In this document: in pieces, positions 1 through 5,325 of the stretch | Layout of the letters: each line of letters starts with the position of its first letter | Numbering within the stretch: the first letter of the stretch is position 1 | NCBI GenBank assembly: GCA_029864805.1 | Contig: JAOTSS010000088.1 | Location: 1-5,325 of the forward strand | Source: Candidatus Nitrosopumilus sp. | GTDB lineage: Archaea; Thermoproteota; Nitrososphaeria; Nitrososphaerales; Nitrosopumilaceae | Direction: 5' to 3' | Length of the DNA: 5,325 bases | The notes under the pieces: model-generated | The model's database searches: none | The model's input: the letters and a program-made list of their open reading frames with translations, nothing else | Told to the model about the DNA's origin: nothing | Program-made: the position numbers and the translations under genes

Positions 1-675
1 TAAATTAATTATTTTTTTTGCATAGTCTTCGCTTCTTCCACCAGTTGTAAGAATTACTGTGTCGTTTCCCATTGCAATAGCTACATCTAGATTTTGTCTG
101 ATTGATGCCGCATATGATGCTGTAGAAAATGGAATTACTATTCCACTCGTTCCTAAAATAGAAATTCCATTTACAATTCCTAATCTTGGATTATCTGTTT
201 TTGGACCTAATTCTCTTCCTTTAGGAACAGAAATAATAATTTTAATTCCTTTTTTTAAAAGAATTTGTTCTCCGACGTCTCTTAAATTTTCAATAATCAT
301 TCTTTTTGGAATCGGATTAATTGCAGGTTTGTTTATCTCCAATCCTAAGCCAGGTTTAGTAACAATACCAACTCCTTCTCCTCCATCTATTTCAATTTGA
401 TTTATTTTTTCTGTTAATGATAATTCAACAATTATTTCTGCACCATGTGTTACATCAGGATCATCTCCACCATCTTTAATTACAGAACATTTTGCTTTAT
501 CCGATTCAAATTTGCAAGAATATAATGGAATTTTAATAAAAGAACGTTTTGGTAACAAAATTTCTACATTTTCTATTTTTTCTTGACCTAAAATTGATAA
601 TAATGCCGCCTTTGCTGCTGCAGTTGCAGAACTCCCTGTAGTATAACCTGTCTTTAATTTTGTTTTTTCTTCCAT
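1..675 (-). CDS. cbiD: Cobalt-precorrin-5B C1-methyltransferase CbiD, N-terminal 225 residues (3' end off the window)
   Basis: CbiD methylates C-1 of cobalt-precorrin-5B using S-adenosylmethionine, a middle step of corrin ring construction in the early-cobalt (anaerobic-type) cobalamin pathway; it is a cytosolic enzyme. The translated product carries the family's landmarks in order: GYTTGSSATAAAKAA at residues 10-24, DGGDDPDVTHGAE at 68-80, GGEGVGIVTKPGL at 98-110, NPIPKRM at 120-126, and NPRLGIVNGISILGTSGIV at 162-180. The start is ATG at 675-673, which puts the GYTTG motif close to the N-terminus as is normal. The reading frame is open to base 1 with no stop. The family is usually about 350-370 residues, so roughly the last third is missing beyond the left edge. 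The gene is divergent from the SDR gene across a 93 bp spacer. I see no frameshift. Family assignment is secure; activity is inferred. Confidence 0.95.
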   Translation of the reverse strand, partial: MEEKTKLKTGYTTGSSATAAAKAALLSILGQEKIENVEILLPKRSFIKIPLYSCKFESDKAKCSVIKDGGDDPDVTHGAEIIVELSLTEKINQIEIDGGEGVGIVTKPGLGLEINKPAINPIPKRMIIENLRDVGEQILLKKGIKIIISVPKGRELGPKTDNPRLGIVNGISILGTSGIVIPFSTASYAASIRQNLDVAIAMGNDTVILTTGGRSEDYAKKIINL

Positions 676-768
676 ATTTTTTGTATTTATTTTACTGTAT
701 TAACTCTTGTTTGATAATTTTTCAATTTTTTCAAATAGATTTAAAATTAAAACTTATTTGAGATAATT
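676..768. promoter_or_regulatory. Divergent promoter spacer between cbiD and the SDR gene
   Basis: This 93 bp AT-rich spacer separates two divergent starts, so it should hold both promoters. For the plus-strand gene, TTTAAAAT at 740-747 lies 22-29 bp before the GTG start, as expected for an archaeal TATA box feeding a leaderless or near-leaderless transcript. For cbiD, the best minus-strand candidate is a weak GTTAATAC (697-704), 22-29 bp before its ATG. No Shine-Dalgarno match is seen on either side. A short near-direct repeat, AATTTTTCAA at 716-725 and AATTTTTTCAAA at 724-735, sits in the middle. In DNA this AT-rich it could be chance or a regulator site. All element calls are by eye. Confidence 0.4.
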
Positions 769-1638
769 GTGAATAAATTTAAAAAGATAATTGTGACTGG
801 AGCAAGTGGATTTGTTTCAAGAAATCTTAGAAAATATTTGTCTAAACAGAACATTGAATTAATTTCAATATCCAGAAATAACTTTAAACAATTCAAATAT
901 GAATCAAAAATTATTTCAAAAAATTATAATGAAAAAAATCTTCTTAAAAAAATTAAAAACTCTGAAACTTTAATTCATCTTGTTGGAATTGGAAAACAGT
1001 CTGTTGACATTGATTATAATTTAGTAAACACTGAATTTACCAATCGTATAGTAAGATTAAGTAAAAAAGCAAAAATAAAAAAAATTATTTATCTAAGCGG
1101 TTTGGGAGTTTCGGCAACAACTTCTTTAGGATATTTTATTTCTAAATATAACTCAGAAAAAATAATAATTGATTCTGGAATCAATTATACTATTTTTAGG
1201 CCATCATATATTGTTGGAAAAGATGATTTGCTTTCAAAATCTCTATATAAACAAATCAAGAATGGGCAAATTAAAATTCCTGGTTCCGGAAGTTATATGA
1301 TTCAACCAATTCACATTAACGATGTTGTTAAAATTATTTTTAAATCAATCACTGATGAAAAATTTCAAGATAAAATTATTGATCTTGTGGGTCCTGATAA
1401 TATTACTTTTGAGAAATACGTTAAACTGTTTTCTAAAGAAACTAATACTATAGTTAAAAAAATTGATTTAGAAACTTCTTACTATGATGCAATTACTAAT
1501 CCAAAATCTGATTTTGGAATTGATGATCTCAATATTTTGATTGGTAATTTCAAAGCTAATCACAATAAACTAAAAAAACTTACTGATATGAAATTTGAAT
1601 CTGTGGTGAAACTATTAAAGTCCGGACAATTGCTTTAG
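769..1638 (+). CDS. NAD(P)-binding SDR-family protein, NDUFA9/NmrA-like (atypical SDR)
   Basis: The 289-residue protein has a Rossmann-type nucleotide-binding fold of the atypical or extended short-chain dehydrogenase/reductase group (NAD-dependent epimerase/dehydratase, complex I 39 kDa subunit-like). Visible landmarks are [12 protein letters not shown] at residues 5-16 (dinucleotide loop), LVGIG at 71-75, IIYLSGLGV at 106-114, YFISK at 122-126 in the YxxxK position, and [12 protein letters not shown] at 139-150. [10 protein letters not shown] at 178-187 is typical of this group. The third glycine of the TGxxGxxG loop is serine (S17). The start is GTG at 769: it places the loop at residue 10, and no upstream in-frame start or nearby ATG exists. 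The last 24 bp overlap the 3' end of metK on the other strand. Substrate and pathway cannot be told from sequence. Relatives include enzymes and non-catalytic assembly or scaffold proteins. Confidence 0.85.
   Translation: MNKFKKIIVTGASGFVSRNLRKYLSKQNIELISISRNNFKQFKYESKIISKNYNEKNLLKKIKNSETLIHLVGIGKQSVDIDYNLVNTEFTNRIVRLSKKAKIKKIIYLSGLGVSATTSLGYFISKYNSEKIIIDSGINYTIFRPSYIVGKDDLLSKSLYKQIKNGQIKIPGSGSYMIQPIHINDVVKIIFKSITDEKFQDKIIDLVGPDNITFEKYVKLFSKETNTIVKKIDLETSYYDAITNPKSDFGIDDLNILIGNFKANHNKLKKLTDMKFESVVKLLKSGQLL
1572..1578 (-). terminator. Candidate oligo-T terminator for metK
   Basis: Read on the minus strand, a run of seven T lies 37 bp past the metK stop codon, inside the 3' part of the convergent SDR gene. 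Archaeal RNA polymerase stops at oligo-T tracts without needing a hairpin, and none is apparent here. T-runs are frequent in this AT-rich DNA, so this is a positional guess. Confidence 0.35.
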
Positions 1639-2781
1639 TGTTTTAGCCTTGTCAGTTTTTTCCCAAGTAAATTCAGGCTCATTTCTTCCAAAATGACCAT
1701 ATGATGCCGTTTTTTTATAAATAGGTTTTTTCAAATCTAAATTAGATATAATTCCTGATGGTTTCATATCGAAATTCTTTCTAACTAATTCTTCAATTTG
1801 ATTTTCTGGAATTTTATTTGTTCCAAATGTGTTAACATAAAGTGATACTGGTTCTGCAACTCCTATTGCATATGCCAGTTGTACTTCACATCTATCTGCT
1901 AGTTCTGCTGCGACAAGATTCTTGGCAATGTATCTGCACATATAACATGCTGATCTATCAACTTTGGACGGATCTTTTCCTGAAAATGCTCCCCCCCCAT
2001 GTCTTCCAAATCCTCCATAAGTATCAACAATAATTTTTCTTCCTGTTAAACCTGCATCTCCATGTGGACCACCAATTACAAACTTTCCGGTTGGATTGAT
2101 ATGGATTTTGATTTCATCATTCCAAAGACTTCCTAAAGTAGGCTTGATTACTTTATCTATTATTTTATCTGCAATTTCTTTTTGAGAAATTTCTGGTGCA
2201 TGTTGTGTCGAAACTACAATGGTTTCAATTTTTGTTGGTTTGTTATTTTCATATCTTACAGAAACTTGTGTTTTTCCATCAGGTCTAACCCAAGGCAAAA
2301 CATGCTTTTTTCTGACCTCAGCTAATTTCTGTGCAAGTTTTTGTGACAGTAAAATTGGCATTGGCATAAGCTCTGCTGTTTCATTTGTAGCATAGCCAAA
2401 CATTAATCCTTGATCTCCTGCACCTTGTTCTTTTTCTTCAGTTGCTGTTACGCCCTGACTGATATCTGGACTTTGAGAATGAAGTCGTAAAGTTATCTCA
2501 CAAGTTTCTGTATCAAACATCAAATCTTTATTGTCATATCCTATATCTCTAATTGTCTTTCTAACTAATTCTTCTTGAGATTTTTTATCAAAATTTGCTT
2601 TAGATGTCACCTCTCCTGCAACTGCCACAAAATCTGTGGTTACCATTGTTTCAACTGCTACTCTTGAATCTGGATCTTGTTTAAGAAATTCATCTAAGAA
2701 TGCATCTGAAATATTATCACATATTTTATCTGGATGCCCCTCTGTTACTGATTCAGATGTAAATAGAAAATTACTAGTCAT
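1615..2781 (-). CDS. metK: S-adenosylmethionine synthetase (methionine adenosyltransferase), classical type
   Basis: MetK makes S-adenosylmethionine from ATP and methionine, releasing phosphate and diphosphate; it is a cytosolic homo-oligomer. The 388-residue protein has the normal full length of the classical bacterial/eukaryotic family. Landmarks are [13 protein letters not shown] at residues 7-19 (ATP-binding GHPDK), the signature GAGDQG at 120-125, [14 protein letters not shown] at 236-249, and the phosphate-binding loop GGGAFSGKD at 262-270. The C-terminus has YGHFGR at 361-366 and FTWEKTD at 371-377. It is therefore not the divergent archaeal MAT family, which lacks these signatures. 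The start is ATG at 2781-2779. The LSm gene ends 16 bp upstream, so the two are probably co-transcribed. The spacer has only a weak SD-like AGGG. Its 3' end overlaps the convergent SDR gene by 24 bp. A run of eight G codes the GGG loop. Confidence 0.97.
   Translation of the reverse strand: MTSNFLFTSESVTEGHPDKICDNISDAFLDEFLKQDPDSRVAVETMVTTDFVAVAGEVTSKANFDKKSQEELVRKTIRDIGYDNKDLMFDTETCEITLRLHSQSPDISQGVTATEEKEQGAGDQGLMFGYATNETAELMPMPILLSQKLAQKLAEVRKKHVLPWVRPDGKTQVSVRYENNKPTKIETIVVSTQHAPEISQKEIADKIIDKVIKPTLGSLWNDEIKIHINPTGKFVIGGPHGDAGLTGRKIIVDTYGGFGRHGGGAFSGKDPSKVDRSACYMCRYIAKNLVAAELADRCEVQLAYAIGVAEPVSLYVNTFGTNKIPENQIEELVRKNFDMKPSGIISNLDLKKPIYKKTASYGHFGRNEPEFTWEKTDKAKTLKQLSGL
1656..1661 (+). terminator. 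Candidate oligo-T terminator for the SDR gene
   Basis: A run of six T on the plus strand begins 18 bp after the SDR stop codon, within the 3' end of metK. A second run of seven T follows at 1710-1716. Either could end the plus-strand transcript, which would leave the two convergent mRNAs with complementary 3' ends. The call rests only on position and T-run length. Confidence 0.35.
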
Positions 2782-2797
2782 AAAATCGCCCTGTTAA

Positions 2798-3064
2798 CTA
2801 GAGTTCGTTTTCTAGTTTGATAAATAACACATTATTGCCCCTTACGATTACTCTTCCATAATTTGCAATTGTTTTACCATCATGAAGCTCTTCAGCATCA
2901 GTCATAATCAAATTCATATATGAATCGACATTGTCCATCTTTCCTTTATACTCTACTTCGTTTTTCAGTCTTACTGTAACTTTCTTCTTTGTACTTTTTT
3001 GAAGAGTTGTTAAAGGTCTTTTTGCACTATTTGATTGGGACACTAATTGTTCACTTGTTTTCAA
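2798..3064 (-). CDS. Sm-like (LSm/SmAP) RNA-binding protein
   Basis: Archaeal Sm-like proteins form heptameric rings that bind U-rich RNA and take part in RNA processing or turnover. The product is up to 88 residues. Sm1 spans about residues 28-58 and includes the diagnostic DSYMNL at 47-52. Sm2 spans about 69-84 and includes VIVRGNNVLFI at 72-82, with the conserved RGN at 75-77. These cover the usual RNA-binding positions. The N-terminal 25 or so residues are polar and basic and lie outside the fold. The longest frame starts with TTG at 3064-3062; there is no ATG before M43. A GTG at 3043-3041 would give 81 residues beginning VSQSNSAKRP, an equally good and perhaps more natural start. The frame is closed upstream by a TAA at 3091-3089. 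The gene precedes metK with a 16 bp gap and is divergent from the RecA-like gene. Confidence 0.92.
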   Translation of the reverse strand: MKTSEQLVSQSNSAKRPLTTLQKSTKKKVTVRLKNEVEYKGKMDNVDSYMNLIMTDAEELHDGKTIANYGRVIVRGNNVLFIKLENEL

Positions 3065-3151
3065 ACCTTCTTCTCTAGAATAAAAGCCTTACCTCCTTTG
3101 TGAAAATTGAAATTCTTTAAATTTTTTCTTCTTTTTCTAATAATTATACAA
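3065..3151. promoter_or_regulatory. Divergent promoter spacer between LSm and the RecA-like gene
   Basis: This 87 bp spacer holds a near-palindromic AT box, TTTAAATT at 3116-3123. It lies 29-36 bp before the plus-strand ATG at 3152, a good position for a TATA box with a very short or absent leader. Read on the minus strand, the same box (AATTTAAA) could serve the LSm-metK unit with a leader of about 25-30 nt. A second minus-strand candidate, CTTTTATT at 3086-3079, would place the transcript start near the LSm start codons. The pyrimidine-rich stretch at 3122-3137 lies between the box and the ATG. There is also an isolated GGAGGT on the minus strand at 3096-3091, 26 nt before the TTG start and thus too far away to be its ribosome binding site. 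Confidence 0.4.
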
Positions 3152-3811
3152 ATGCTCTCTACTGGTTTACAAAAATTAGATGAATTCTTATCTGGAGGAA
3201 TTCCTAATGGCTTGATCGTTGATATTTTCGGTGGAAATGGAGTTGGAAAAACTCAACTTCTCTTACAATTATGTATCAATTCAATTAAAAATGGTGGAAA
3301 TGTTTTGTATTTGGATACAACCGGTGGATTTAGACCTGAAAGAATTTTAGAAATTCAAAAACAATCTGGAATAGAATTTAATTTTCTTGAAAAAATTACT
3401 GTGTCCAGAATTAGAAATACTTCAGAACAAATTAAGTCAATTAATAATTTTACAAATAATTCTTTTTCTTTAATAGTAATTGATAATATTACTGATTTAT
3501 TTTCATATGAATACAAAAATGATGAATCAATTTTCGAAAAAAACTCATTATTTATGAAATATATGAATCAACTATCCAGATTTGCAATTACTAATAAAAT
3601 TCCAATTGTGATTACCAATATGATTAGAATTCTTGAAAATAAAGAAGTAGAAAATATGAAAAGTGCAGTTGATCCTTTCACTCATATCAAAATTCATCTT
3701 TTTAAAAATTCATCAAAATTTCAAGGCCAAATTTATTGGGCACTTGATAAAAAATACTTTTCATACACAATCAATAAAATGGGCTTGTCTCATAATTCTG
3801 AAGATATTTAA
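3152..3811 (+). CDS. RadA/RadB-type RecA-fold ATPase, recombinase paralogue
   Basis: The 219-residue protein is a single RecA-fold ATPase domain of the RadA/Rad51 superfamily, without the N-terminal helix-hairpin-helix domain of full RadA. That makes it comparable in size to euryarchaeal RadB. It opens with STGLQKLDEFLSGGIPNG (3-20), the usual RadA/RadB/KaiC lead-in. Walker A is GGNGVGKT at 27-34, LDTTGGFRPERI at 54-65 aligns with RadA's D-T-E-G-T-F-R-P-E-R, and Walker B is SLIVIDN at 106-112. The usual catalytic glutamate is T57, and the conserved glutamine of the ITNQ motif is M157 (ITNMI). ATP binding is likely but hydrolysis may be weak, as in Rad51 paralogues that assist recombination. 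The start is ATG at 3152. A frame from TTG at 3107 exists, but that extension would swallow the TATA-like box and adds only a hydrophobic, T-rich translation. An assisting role in recombination repair is inferred; a KaiC-like regulatory role is the alternative. Confidence 0.85.
   Translation: MLSTGLQKLDEFLSGGIPNGLIVDIFGGNGVGKTQLLLQLCINSIKNGGNVLYLDTTGGFRPERILEIQKQSGIEFNFLEKITVSRIRNTSEQIKSINNFTNNSFSLIVIDNITDLFSYEYKNDESIFEKNSLFMKYMNQLSRFAITNKIPIVITNMIRILENKEVENMKSAVDPFTHIKIHLFKNSSKFQGQIYWALDKKYFSYTINKMGLSHNSEDI
3804..3811 (+). promoter_or_regulatory. Candidate TATA box for the small membrane peptide and lhr
   Basis: ATATTTAA lies 24-31 bp before the ATG at 3835 and contains the stop codon of the RecA-like gene. 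The spacing suits an archaeal TATA box for a leaderless transcript, which would give the downstream pair its own promoter. Chance occurrence is likely enough in this base composition that read-through from the upstream gene remains possible. Confidence 0.3.
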
Positions 3812-3834
3812 CAGTCATTCATAACATTTTATCA

Positions 3835-3954
3835 ATGGCAGGAATTTTTGATTTAATTCCAATAATCACTGTTGTACTTTTTGTACTTGGATTGATAGGT
3901 GTTATTGTTTATGCAAGATTACAAAGAAACACAACAGATGAATCAGATTCTTGA
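3835..3954 (+). CDS. Small single-pass membrane peptide, 39 residues, unknown function
   Basis: This short frame starts with ATG 23 bp after the RecA-like gene and ends in TGA inside the start of the helicase gene. The product begins MAGIFDLIP and then has one strongly hydrophobic stretch, about residues 6-27 (rich in I, V, L, G), followed by a basic YARLQR at 26-31 and an acidic, polar tail ending DESDS. By the positive-inside rule the tail should face the cytoplasm. There is no cleavage site, lipobox or cysteine. The pattern of one clean helix, a basic stop and a hydrophilic tail looks like a real peptide rather than random AT-rich translation, and it neatly fills the gap between two genes. 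I do not recognise the family. The overlap with lhr (17 bp, or 44 bp if lhr starts at 3911) suggests translational coupling. Confidence 0.6.
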   Translation: MAGIFDLIPIITVVLFVLGLIGVIVYARLQRNTTDESDS

Positions 3955-5325
3955 ATCTTTATTTACAAAGTTTGGATTTTCTAAACTAACTGAAATTCAG
4001 AAACAAGCGTCACCGTTTATTTTACAAAAAAAAGATTGTTTAGTAATTGCTCCAACCGGTTCTGGAAAAACGGAATGTTCTGTAATCCCTATTTTTTCAA
4101 TTTTAAAAAATTCTAAAAAACAAGGAAAAATAAAAGCTCTTTATGTTACCCCACTACGCGCATTAAATCGTGATGTATTTAGAAGAATTACAAAATATGC
4201 TCAAGAAAATGGATTATCTATTGAAATCCGACATGGAGATACAACTCAAAAAGATCGGCGAAAAATCAATGAAAATCCTCCAGATATTCTAATTACAACG
4301 CCTGAAACTCTTGTTATTCTTTTGACACAAGCCAAAATGCTTGATGCATTATCTGATTTAGAATGGATTATTATTGATGAAGTTCATGAATTACTTTCTA
4401 GTGAAAGAGGCGCTCAACTCTCATTGAGTATTGAAAGATTAGAATTCAATTCAAAATACACTCTTACAAAAATAGGATTATCTGCTACAGTTGGCAATTT
4501 TAAAGAAGCAGGAAAATTTGTTGTTGGTACTAAAAGAAAATGTGAAATAATTAGAGATATATCAGTAAGAAAATATGATGTAGAAATAAAATATGTAGAA
4601 GGAACAATTTCTGATGTTGCAGAAAAAATTATTGAATATGTTTTACAATTAGAATCAGATTCCCCTATCCTTCTATTTACTAATACAAGAGGAGAAGCAG
4701 AATTTCTGGCATCAATTTTGAAAGATAAATCTTCTATTCCTATTGAATTACATCATGGTTCTCTCTCAAAAGAAGTCCGAGAAGAAACTGAATCAACTTT
4801 GCGCGAAGGAAAACGAAGTATCGTTGTATGTACATCTTCTTTGGAATTAGGATTAGATATTGGTTCTGTTGAATTAGTTATTCATTATGGTTCACCTAGA
4901 CAAGTCTCAAAATTTGTACAAAGAATTGGAAGAAGTAGACACAATCGTGATGCATCAGCGAAAGGATTAATCATCACTAATAATTCAGATGATGAATTTG
5001 AAACAATAGCAATACTTGATCGTATTAAAGAAGGTTCAATTGAAGAACAAAAAATTCATGATGGCTCCCTTGATGTTTTGGCACATCATTTAGTTGGATT
5101 TGCTATGCAAAGTGGTGAAATTTCAGTCGAACAAGCTTTTAATTTGGTTACAAAAGCATACCCATTTAGAAATTTACAAGTGAAAGATCTTACAGATGTG
5201 TTAGATTTACTAGATTCCAATTATCTGATATTTTTTGATCGAACAAAAATGACTTTTTGGAAGAAAGGACGTTCATTCAAATATTATTTTGAGAATCTTT
5301 CTACAATTCCAGATATTTTAAAATT
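3938..5325 (+). CDS. lhr: Lhr-type superfamily 2 ATP-dependent helicase, N-terminal 462 residues (3' end off the window)
   Basis: Lhr (large helicase-related) enzymes are ATP-dependent 3'-5' translocases that unwind branched DNA or RNA-DNA hybrids and are linked to DNA repair. From ATG 3938, the motifs appear in order: TEIQ at 18-21 (Q-like), APTGSGKT at 38-45 (I), TPLRALNRD at 71-79 (Ia), TTPETL at 120-125 (Ib), DEVH at 147-150 (II), LSAT at 181-184 (III), LLFTNTRGEAE at 245-255 (IV), SSLELGLDIG at 300-309 (V), and QRIGRSRH at 328-335 (VI). The following segment with LDVLAHHLVGFAMQSGE and AYPFRNL matches the winged-helix region typical of Lhr rather than Hel308 or DEAD-box RNA helicases. Lhr-core proteins run to about 850-950 residues, so about half is visible; the frame is open to the right edge. 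An in-frame ATG at 3911 would add nine polar residues. No key residue is missing. Confidence 0.93.
   Translation, partial: MNQILESLFTKFGFSKLTEIQKQASPFILQKKDCLVIAPTGSGKTECSVIPIFSILKNSKKQGKIKALYVTPLRALNRDVFRRITKYAQENGLSIEIRHGDTTQKDRRKINENPPDILITTPETLVILLTQAKMLDALSDLEWIIIDEVHELLSSERGAQLSLSIERLEFNSKYTLTKIGLSATVGNFKEAGKFVVGTKRKCEIIRDISVRKYDVEIKYVEGTISDVAEKIIEYVLQLESDSPILLFTNTRGEAEFLASILKDKSSIPIELHHGSLSKEVREETESTLREGKRSIVVCTSSLELGLDIGSVELVIHYGSPRQVSKFVQRIGRSRHNRDASAKGLIITNNSDDEFETIAILDRIKEGSIEEQKIHDGSLDVLAHHLVGFAMQSGEISVEQAFNLVTKAYPFRNLQVKDLTDVLDLLDSNYLIFFDRTKMTFWKKGRSFKYYFENLSTIPDILK

Noticed and set aside
59..400. Plus-strand open frame of 113 codons
   Set aside because: It lies wholly antisense to the well-supported cbiD frame and its translation has no recognisable motif; it is a shadow.
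716..735. Overlapping near-repeats AATTTTTCAA and AATTTTTTCAAA as a tandem repeat or operator
   Set aside because: Too short and too low in complexity in AT-rich DNA to call a repeat; mentioned only in the spacer entry.
1842..2033. Plus-strand open frame of 63 codons
   Set aside because: It is antisense to metK, crosses the homopolymer coding the glycine loop, and shows no family feature.
3107..3151. N-terminal extension of the RecA-like gene from a TTG, with a hydrophobic, signal-peptide-like sequence
   Set aside because: It contains the TATA-like box, is T-rich noncoding-looking DNA, and a secreted RecA-fold ATPase makes no sense; ATG at 3152 matches the family N-terminus.
1..5325. CRISPR array, tRNA, rRNA, insertion sequence, toxin-antitoxin or defence island
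   Set aside because: No regularly spaced repeats, cloverleaf-type conserved boxes, transposase motifs, inverted terminal repeats or known toxin folds were seen; nearly all bases are accounted for by core genes.
3938..5325. Hel308 or DEAD-box RNA helicase as the identity of the right-edge gene
   Set aside because: Motif II is DEVH, motif VI is QRIGRSRH, and the following LDVLAHH and AYPFRNL region matches Lhr proteins rather than Hel308 or DEAD-box families.

Overview
The window is strongly AT-rich DNA with short spacers, TATA-like boxes about 25-35 bp before several starts, few usable Shine-Dalgarno sites, and non-ATG starts. With an archaeal Sm-like protein, a small RadA/RadB-type ATPase and an archaeal-style Lhr helicase, it points to an archaeon. 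The best guess is a Nitrosopumilus-like member of the Thaumarchaeota (Nitrososphaerota). This rests on protein families and gene style, not on a marker gene.

Layout, left to right. (1) Positions 1-675, minus strand: the N-terminal 225 residues of cobalt-precorrin-5B methyltransferase CbiD (cobalamin synthesis), whose 3' end lies beyond the left edge. (2) A divergent promoter spacer, 676-768. (3) 769-1638, plus: an NAD(P)-binding SDR-family protein of the NDUFA9/NmrA-like type, with a GTG start. (4) 1615-2781, minus: classical S-adenosylmethionine synthetase MetK, overlapping the SDR gene tail to tail by 24 bp. (5) 2798-3064, minus: an Sm-like (LSm) RNA-binding protein just upstream of metK, probably co-transcribed with it. 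(6) A divergent promoter spacer, 3065-3151. (7) 3152-3811, plus: a RadA/Rad51-type RecA-fold ATPase of 219 residues that keeps Walker A and B but lacks the usual catalytic glutamate. (8) 3835-3954, plus: a 39-residue single-pass membrane peptide. (9) 3938-5325, plus: an Lhr-type superfamily 2 helicase, cut by the right edge.

Functional picture: the left part is cofactor metabolism. CbiD and MetK are linked because corrin methylations consume S-adenosylmethionine, although they are not in one transcription unit. LSm-metK is a two-gene unit joining RNA handling with methyl-donor supply. The right part looks like a nucleic-acid maintenance cluster: RecA-fold paralogue, tiny membrane peptide, Lhr helicase. 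No rRNA, tRNA, CRISPR array, insertion sequence or integrase was seen. The window is mostly ordinary chromosomal core. The least explained parts are the degenerate RecA paralogue and the small membrane peptide that overlaps the helicase start.
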